Shown here piece by piece: positions 59,901 through 64,000 of a DNA stretch of 64,000 nucleotides. Both the position numbers and the translations under genes were made by a program. The DNA comes from Takakia lepidozioides (Eukaryota; Streptophyta; Takakiopsida; Takakiales; Takakiaceae). The notes beneath the pieces were generated by a model. The model was not told where the DNA came from. It saw only the letters and a list, made by a program, of their open reading frames with translations, and made no database searches. The stretch covers positions 91,554,756-91,618,755 of the forward strand of contig CM060731.1 of the NCBI GenBank assembly GCA_030704615.1, read 5' to 3'. Numbering within the stretch: the stretch's first letter is position 1; every line of letters starts with the position of its first letter.

Positions 59901-62900
59901 CCTTCCTACACTTACCTGGGCGTTGAGTTCTCCTCCAATTGTAATTGGGATGCACATATCCGGAAAGTTGTTCAAACTGGCAAGGGCAAAGCTCTGGGGC
60001 TCACTAAATTTTTCCACTGCAGAGGGGTCAACTCTGAGGTGAAGAAAACCATGCTTTGTCGCGTTATTAGACCTGCCTTGGAGTACGGATCTGCTATATG
60101 GGTTGATAACTCCAACCAGGCTAAGTCTCTAGAATCCATTCAAGTGGGGGTGCTTAAGGAGTGTATGTCAGCATGCTCCAAAACAGCCAATGTGGCTGTT
60201 CGGGGTGAGTCCGTCCTTAAGCTCCCGACGAGATGAATTCAAGGTCAGATGGTGGGGTCAGCTGCAACATATGCCCAACACCAGATATCCTAAGTTAATC
60301 GACTCTATATCTTGGAAACAGGACCGCCCTGTCAAACAGGCTAAGTCCTGGCAGAAGAGAGTAGACGAGATCCTCAAGGACCTGGACCTGGATCCGCAAG
60401 TCTTGACCCTGCTGGATAAATCTGACTTAGAGGCTGTAGTGTCCTCAGCCATGTCAGTTGCCATGAGATTGTCTGATGAAAATGAAGTTAGGCAGAAAAC
60501 TTCCCTGAACTTGTTTCCAGTCTGTGACATGGGGGAGGACACCTTGGATGACCTCAAGGGTCTACCCACTCTCGGCACTAGACTGAAATTTAAACTCAGG
60601 GCAGGAAGCCTACCTTTGAACAGCAAACAGAAGCAGAGAGGAAAGGGAGAGTGCAATTGCCCGTTGTGTGGGCAATCTGAAGACAGTATTCATTTTCTGA
60701 TACACTGTCCGGGGTTCTCTCACCAAAGAGACGCTCTCTTCAAATCTATTAAGGGAATTGTGCCTGTACCCCTGTTTACCAACTTTGAAAGTCTCGAGGC
60801 TGAGCCAAAAGCCCAGGCCCTCCTGAGGCCTAGTTTTTGGGCAAATCACACACAGCAGATTGATGCTTGTGTGAAGGGATTTCTAGAGGATATCTGGAAA
60901 ACCAGGATTAATTCTTTATATGGAGGTAAGTTCTTACTACCAACGTCAGCCCCTGACAGAGGTAGGTTCTGTCCCTTTTGTTCCCGCTCAAACTGGGCGC
61001 GGGGTCAATGGCCACAAGGCTACGGCAAACAGCGTCTTATGAGTACAATCTCTCTCTAATACTTTTGAAAGCAGCACATATCATTTTCTTATCTTCTAAA
61101 GGAGAAATTTGATAGTCTATTTTGATTATCCTTTCTATGTTCAATGCTGGCAAGTGAGCTGCTGCCTTTGCACTATATGAACAAGGGAGAAATAGCAGAA
61201 CAATGGCTACTGTCACGTCTTTTTGCAAGAAGAGACTTTACTATGTCTTCTAGGCGCTGTCTTCCTCAGGTACCAATGATGTTGGCTTCAGCCATGTTGA
61301 AAATTTCACAGCCCCTTCCTACATGGACACTTTTGGGCTAGTGATCTACTCCTTTTGACTCCCTTGCAAATTTGTACCCAAGTGGGGTTTGTGACACAAG
61401 CATCTCTCCACAAGTGAAATGTAAATCTTCAGGCTGTTCCCCCAAATGACAACTCCCCTTACCAACACACCACATAGTACTTGTCTGAAATCACAGAGCT
61501 GGATATGGAATTGTTTTGCAGACATGAGAAAACTGCTTAATTGCAGCAACCAGTGTTATGTGCCACTACCTATGAGAGGACTTTAGGAAAGAATAACCAT
61601 AACAGTGGGTTGCCCCTCTCCAGGGATCTAGCCTCTACTTTGAGGTTTTTCCAATCTGCTAGGTTAGTGATGTAGTGCATAGTCACTATATATCACTATG
61701 AGTACATTATCTTATCATGAGTCCATTCCAGAACCTAAGCTGTCCAAGCTCTGAGCTCTATGATCAAGTTTCCTGCAAACCTGTGGTAAGTTTGCAATGA
61801 CTTGATAGAGGCGTTGTTTGAAAATAAAACTAAACACAATGCTGGTTGACACGGCGGCAATCTGCATTACAGAGCCATCTCCAACCATCTATCATGGTGC
61901 AGTATAGGAATTCATGATGCAGAGAGGAAAAGGAAATTGTAATTGCCCAATGTGCGGGCAACCTCAAGACAATATGCATTTTCTGATTCATTGTCCAGGG
62001 TATTCTCACCAGAGACCGACCCTCTTCACGAACATGAAAAACATGGTTCCTGCACGTCTATTCACCAACTTTGAAAATCTTGCCTGATCCTAAAGACCTG
62101 GCCCTGTTGGGTCTAGCGTTTGGGCTAATCACACAAAGCAGATAGATGCTCGTGTGAAGGGTTCTCTAGAGGATATCTGGAAAGCCCCAATTATTTGTCT
62201 TTACCAAGGTAAGTCACGCTCCCGGAGTGAGCCCCTCACAAAGGTAGTTTCTATTCCCTATGTTTCCGTCCAACCTGGGCGCAGGGTCCGTGGCCACAAG
62301 GCTACGGCAAACAAAGTCTTATGAGTACATTCTCTCTCTATTTTTCCCGCTCAAACTGGGCGCGGGGTCAATGGCCACAAGGCTACGGCAAACAACGTCT
62401 TATGAGTACAATCTCTCTCTATTTTGGACGCAGCGCAAGGCTATGGCAAACAATGTCTTATGATTGCATTCTCTACTTCGGCACGTGGGCCCTCAGGGCC
62501 CCTGTGGACTTGGAGATTCTGTTTTTTGTCTTTTTACTCTGGCCATTATATGCTATAAGATATCTTTTAAAGCTCTTCGGTGTACTGCTGTAGTTCTGCT
62601 GTCTCTGCAGCCTCCCAAGGTTGTAAATAATTTTTTTCTTCTGCTCTGCATCCTGGCTATGTTACTCCTTAGGACGTTATAAAGTTGCTTTCTGTGTTTC
62701 AGACAACACATGATTCTCAAAGTGAAAGGCAATCACCGGTAGGCATTGGCACGTATTTCGCTGCGATCGGCCAGCCGGCGCATTCCCCCTGCAACTTGTA
62801 CTGGATCAATTTCACCCGCATGTGGAAGCCCTAGTAACATTGCTGCAGATGAGTTGATGAGGCAAGGTGCCCTCCTGTCATCCACAAATACTACTGCCTG

Positions 62901-63784
62901 TGCATATTCTCATGATTAGAAGTGAAAAAAAGGGATTTGTACTGATTGCCCCTTCCCTGCAGATATTGGCTATGATGGACCCTTTAAGATAATCTAGTTG
63001 TCTCCATGGCATATCCCCAGGGTCATTTGTGGAGTCATCAGCTACTGGGGCTTGAACCAGCCTGAAGTTGGTGTCATAAACATTCACACAAAAGGCAAAC
63101 ACACACAGCTCATATTCATATTACAAACGGAAGCTTGAAGTGGCACCTGTGGCATTCTCTTCATCATAGCATCAAACCTCCTTCCCATGCGATCACAGCA
63201 AAGAGCACGAACTCGGTTTGCAAGCAACAGAGGGAGCGATTGACCAGCGTCAGCCATAACTGCCTCAGCAACATCTGGCACACGCGCAGGGTCTAACCAG
63301 ACCGCATAGCATATCCCCTCATAACTGTCAAGAGCGCAAACATTAGTAAGCCTCACATTGGGCACACAGGTATTGAGGAGTATTGGTATGCGCATTCGAA
63401 TGGCTACCCATAGGTGCAATGAAACCCGTCTGTGAACATCTCTCTAGTTTTTTAGGTGCCAGTGCGAATCTGTACACAGTGAGCAAATGCCACAAGATGT
63501 GCACATAGCATCCTGAAGAACAAATGTACAAATACAAGACATACATACGCACATGTATGCAGGTATTGAATACAGATGATCCTAGGATCGGCTATTCTGA
63601 AAACCAGTGGTGTTCTGTGTGCCCATCGCCCACCTACCATTTCACATTTAGCTGACAACAGATGATTAGAAGAGGGACAAATATACCCTTCAGCAATGAA
63701 CAATGTGGCAAGGAAGTGCTTCGGTCGCAACCCCAGGGCAGCTGTTAGCACACTGGGCAGCAGAAATCCTTCTGTATTGACCAC
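47932..63784 (-). CDS. PAS-domain hybrid histidine kinase (HisKA, HATPase, receiver), 5' end outside window
   Basis: Ten exons: 63687-63784, 63147-63324, 62981-63061, 62737-62874, 55655-55899, 55186-55379, 50453-50563, 49417-49566, 48537-49220 and 47932-48240 (stop TGA 47932-47934). All junctions agree in phase except 63147 to 63061. The fourth exon begins a PAS-like segment ([15 protein letters not shown]) that ends in the fifth with [14 protein letters not shown]. Then the H-box [18 protein letters not shown]-box [28 protein letters not shown] and GTGLGLAI, and a receiver with [19 protein letters not shown] (phospho-Asp) and YLTKP. All catalytic motifs are intact. It should autophosphorylate on His and pass phosphate to its receiver and on to HPt proteins. 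The layout fits the PAS-histidine kinases of mosses and charophytes (inference). No membrane segment is visible in the part present. Confidence 0.85.
49855..50376 (+). mobile_element. 5'-truncated LINE copy C (kinase intron)
   Basis: The copy matches the 3' end of LINE copies A and [21 protein letters not shown], then [18 protein letters not shown], a variant of the C-terminal Cys/His finger with one Cys changed to Tyr, and the terminal GGCAAACA...GAGTACATTCTA. It is more diverged than A and B and still open from 49822 to 50241, so it is an older insertion. It lies between kinase exons 49417-49566 and 50453-50563. Confidence 0.85.
50646..51496 (-). CDS. LINE A C-terminal Cys/His finger region
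   Basis: A frame overlapping the RT end reads [20 protein letters not shown] and then [19 protein letters not shown], a C-x-C-x2-C...H-x4-C finger, in two pieces with a frame break near 51140. In intact LINEs this would be fused to the RT. The same RT-to-finger frame change is present in copy B. Confidence 0.7.
51450..53111 (-). CDS. LINE A reverse transcriptase ORF
   Basis: The ORF is 553 codons. It begins near [18 protein letters not shown]; the RT has [67 protein letters not shown] (catalytic Asp), [17 protein letters not shown] and [12 protein letters not shown] (catalytic FADD). All core motifs are intact. The C-terminal finger is in another frame. This RT is not of the plant L1 type seen at 11 kb; the clade was not determined. 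Confidence 0.9.
   Translation of the reverse strand: METNRELWARYYQLRKDINQLVRSQKKLYWDKLYSEINSNHHGGNDKKFWLALQRLYKPKNSQQVQALKTTKGAVVTSSVDIVKTFETHYSILGRTSRSNSEGSSAEWRDTVGKPVPMIQNSPDELEYISMAYNAPISSSEIVEAIEHLNGYKAGGPDGIVNELIKHGGDPMIEAFNLIWKTEMIPFRWRQGVIVNLYKKGDREEPGNYRGITLLNAVGKTFCRVISTRLEVDLESRGCFHEGQAGFRRNRGCVDHIFTLSQIIQGRKKEGKPTYVFFLDVKKAYDTVWRDGLWFRLWSCGIKGKMWRVVHNLYAHTKSCVTVNGQKSNFFDIDQGVAQGCTLSPLLFNVFINQLLEDVESEGFGLRVGDTTIPALMFADDFAGIGETPTNLQELIDCAKRYFDLWGLEANVSKCAVVAFNDRGEGGSDLKWQWGSQEIPVLPSYTYLGVEFSSNCSWDAHIRKVVQTGKGKALGLTKFFHCRGVNSEVKKTMLCRVIRPALEYGSAIWVDNSNQAKSLESIQVGVLKESMSACSKTANVAVRGESVLKLPTR
53127..54443 (-). CDS. LINE A endonuclease ORF
   Basis: The frame opens in the third tandem repeat ([13 protein letters not shown]) and runs into an APE-type endonuclease: [42 protein letters not shown] (catalytic Asp/Asn), [12 protein letters not shown] and [11 protein letters not shown] (catalytic Asp-His). 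It ends at a TAA 15 bases before the first residues of the RT ORF in the same frame. The domain is complete in this copy, unlike in copy B. Confidence 0.85.
   Translation of the reverse strand: MSPSSLTDNLPLCAEPVRRVTERFGTLNGLPILKVYTRRAKSTHGVTVPPLQNGWPSRSNHKLPRQQTIHTQRAGLRLATFNFSGLTNQRKQLEVGQVLRTNDIHICAGQETWETSDKLVGDVIGYKWAGKMCTLKAASAKRGQKGVGFFVRDFLFDNCEIINKGLRYEHSIWLKLNLKGGMSTKDLFVGCVYMPTEGTLSADADKAFEDVKLDCASFLAKGQVVLLGDFNARVGKGIHQDDIIGPFGEDELNSNGRRLINCLEELQLLTLNNRTRGDQVQWTREKSQTGERSIVDYIIMDKILFPQCANVLIDRTDIGTSDHFLVWTEIKRCFPTTKRSVKRSIRKWHIEKFHNEEVKAEYVQALQEALPHFVQSLQELQSRSVNARNEVERAVDSWESFVSSVADKIIGRKLIVCGRAVNWWTNEIKLKIAERRAL
55080..55107. repeat. Inverted repeat GAAATGGTAC-N8-GTACCATTTC
   Basis: Ten-base arms flank TTTATAAC, preceded by GAAATGAAAT repeats. 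Part of it (AATGGTACTTCATAACGT) recurs at about 63895-63912 in the upstream end of the same gene. The outer arms GAAATG/CATTTC are the same as in the palindrome array at 15.5 kb. Confidence 0.6.
56531..57151 (+). CDS. LINE B N-terminal ORF (ORF1-like)
   Basis: About 206 codons starting near [16 protein letters not shown], with [18 protein letters not shown] and [15 protein letters not shown], then entering the first tandem repeat ([17 protein letters not shown]). No zinc knuckle is present. It may be ORF1 or the N-terminal extension of the polyprotein; I recognise no family. Copy A has the same sequence from [13 protein letters not shown] onward. Confidence 0.5.
   Translation: MGSGWFLCLNLWPAKKIKNLAPININTPQGDPWELVTYAKSRASCVVFGVNPRMDDVSFKTTCSSLGLDFMANGTISRLDNRGTLKVAMTKSASNRLPHQFNLKEVRPLTGWRAVLDIGDSMGRSRKTTKGNNFNLRVSNRFDALDEVESKQPQGQDAPKCTEPERPESEGFGTLNGLPILKVYTRRTNSIHGVIVPKPVRWTICP
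57001..57417 (+). repeat. Three coding tandem repeats of about 145 bp in LINE B
   Basis: Units begin near GAACGTCC (57023), GAACGTCG (57165) and about 57315. Each encodes a version of [20 protein letters not shown] followed by [16 protein letters not shown]. The same three units occur inverted in copy A (about 54280-54690). They link the N-terminal ORF and the endonuclease. Confidence 0.85.
57651..58547 (+). pseudogene. LINE B endonuclease ORF, damaged
   Basis: The endonuclease matches copy A ([26 protein letters not shown]), but has lost 11 bases near 57490, carries a TAG at about 57604 where A has TCC, and lacks 27 bases (9 residues) near 57757. It ends with TAA at 58545-58547, the same stop as in copy A, in frame with the RT ORF. 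Confidence 0.85.
58563..60236 (+). CDS. LINE B reverse transcriptase ORF
   Basis: The ORF is 557 codons, nearly identical to the copy A RT, with four extra residues (LVLL) after GGDPMIEA. All RT motifs including [13 protein letters not shown] and [12 protein letters not shown] are intact. It stops at TGA right after VLKLPTR, and the finger domain continues in another frame. Confidence 0.9.
   Translation: METNRELWARYYQLRKDINQLVRSQKKLYWDKLYSEINSNHHGGNDKKFWLALQRLYKPKNSQQVQALKTTKGAVVTSSVDIVKTFETHYSILGRTSRSNSEGSSAEWRDTVGKPVPMIQNSPDELEYISMAYNAPISSSEIVEAIEHLNGYKAGGPDGIVNELIKHGGDPMIEALVLLFNLIWKTEMIPFRWRQGVIVNLYKKGDREEPGNYRGITLLNAVGKTFCRVISTRLEVDLESRGCFHEGQAGFRRNRGCVDHIFTLSQIIQGRKKEGKPTYVFFLDVKKAYDTVWRDGLWFRLWSCGIKGKMWRVVHNLYAHTKSCVTVNGQKSNFFDIDQGVAQGCTLSPLLFNVFINQLLEDVESEGFGLRVGDTTIPALMFADDFAGIGETPTNLQELIDCAKRYFDLWGLEANVSKCAVVAFNDRGEGGSDLKWQWGSQEIPVLPSYTYLGVEFSSNCNWDAHIRKVVQTGKGKALGLTKFFHCRGVNSEVKKTMLCRVIRPALEYGSAIWVDNSNQAKSLESIQVGVLKECMSACSKTANVAVRGESVLKLPTR
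60190..61059 (+). CDS. LINE B C-terminal Cys/His finger ORF
   Basis: The frame overlaps the RT end by 47 bases and has [20 protein letters not shown], then [19 protein letters not shown]. It is uninterrupted here (289 codons, the last few beyond the element). The finger resembles the C-terminal Cys/His motifs of many LINE polyproteins and should bind nucleic acid. Confidence 0.75.
   Translation: MWLFGVSPSLSSRRDEFKVRWWGQLQHMPNTRYPKLIDSISWKQDRPVKQAKSWQKRVDEILKDLDLDPQVLTLLDKSDLEAVVSSAMSVAMRLSDENEVRQKTSLNLFPVCDMGEDTLDDLKGLPTLGTRLKFKLRAGSLPLNSKQKQRGKGECNCPLCGQSEDSIHFLIHCPGFSHQRDALFKSIKGIVPVPLFTNFESLEAEPKAQALLRPSFWANHTQQIDACVKGFLEDIWKTRINSLYGGKFLLPTSAPDRGRFCPFCSRSNWARGQWPQGYGKQRLMSTISL
61064..61907. 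other. Kinase intron sequence without gene
   Basis: This is intron between LINE copies B and D. Nothing recognisable is present. Confidence 0.5.
61908..62475 (+). mobile_element. LINE copy D fragment with tandemly repeated 3' tails
   Basis: The diverged finger region ([19 protein letters not shown], near 61935-61995) is followed by the LINE 3' end and then two further tail copies. Units start near 62271, 62352 and 62427, each with GGCTACGGCAAACA...CTTATGAGTAC, period about 81 (the last shorter). The first two end TCTCTCTCTA. Confidence 0.8.
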
Positions 63785-64000
63785 CTACAACAGTGCTCCA
63801 CCCCATTGACCCCTTTTGAGTGGTCTACCATCAATGTTTGCACTTCAATTGGAGAAGGAACGAAAGAAGGAAGGAAACGAAAACATAGGAAATGAATGGT
63901 ACTTCATAACGTCCGCGGGAAGCTCAAAGAGCTTATGGGACGAGAAGAAAGAAACAAGAAAGAGAGAGGAGCCACAAACAGCCCAAAAGCAACTAAAGCT

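Larger units (their letters stand above)
56183..61048 (+). mobile_element. LINE copy B, longest copy, in 6.8-kb kinase intron
   Basis: A plus-strand copy, opposite to copy A and to the host gene. The flanks TCTCTCTCTGATACT (56168-56182) and TCTCTCTCTAATACT (61049-61063) are a candidate 15-bp target-site duplication with one mismatch, although TCTCTCTCTA also ends other copies, so part may be element sequence. It contains a 5' region with two copies of CTCCCTGTCCTCTAGGA, an N-terminal ORF, tandem repeats, endonuclease, RT and finger. The intron 55900-62736 joins its flanking kinase exons in phase. Confidence 0.85.

Noticed and set aside
50639-61048. LINE copies A and B as one inverted segmental duplication
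   Set aside because: Their 5' ends differ (A truncated at 54989, B extends to about 56183), each has its own candidate target-site duplication, and kinase exons are not duplicated. Separate insertions fit better.

Overview
The window is eukaryotic nuclear DNA from the green-plant (streptophyte) lineage. The host genes are split by GT-AG introns. They include a CONSTANS-like protein with two B-boxes and a CCT domain, a plant-type hybrid sensor kinase (PAS, HisKA, HATPase, receiver) and a ChaC-type gamma-glutamylcyclotransferase. The LTR elements carry primer-binding sites matching plant initiator tRNA-Met. PAS-histidine kinases of this layout are, as I recall, known from mosses and charophytes rather than flowering plants, so a charophyte or bryophyte-grade genome is my best guess. 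The species cannot be read from the sequence.

Layout. 1-2.8 kb: Ty3/gypsy remnant (LTR, PBS, protease) split by a non-autonomous hAT element. 3-6.3 kb: no recognisable gene. 6.3-14.0 kb: decayed plant L1-type LINE. 14.2-15.45 kb: truncated Ty1/copia element. 15.5-20.5 kb: Mutator-like (MULE) element with two convergent genes, bordered on the left by a regular array of perfect palindromes. 21.2-22.25 kb: small CACTA-like element against a gypsy RT fragment. 22.26-24.18 kb: seven exons of an unrecognised minus-strand host gene. 24.3-24.9 kb: second palindrome family. 25.4-27.35 kb: CACTA (En/Spm) material with a Transposase_24-like gene and a clear terminus, inserted in a gypsy LTR (to 27.67 kb).

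Gene-rich middle: 29.1-29.7 kb gamma-glutamylcyclotransferase (+, one frameshift), 30.7-32.9 kb CONSTANS-like gene (-, 3 exons), 35.2-37.9 kb ER thioredoxin-like membrane protein (-, 5 exons, fully resolved). 38-46.8 kb is accessory DNA: SINE-like sequence, a zone of AGACC/GGTCT repeats, a strand-skewed block and a perfect 51-bp hairpin.

47.9-63.8 kb: one minus-strand PAS hybrid histidine kinase gene (10 exons visible, 5' end outside the window). Its introns hold four copies of one LINE family. Two are nearly identical, over 4 kb long and in opposite orientation, so the unspliced transcript could form a very long hairpin. Cytokinin- or PHK-like phosphorelay signalling (kinase), photoperiod or developmental transcription (COL), glutathione turnover (GGCT) and ER redox (thioredoxin-like) are unrelated host functions. 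The rest of the window is mostly layered transposon insertions.
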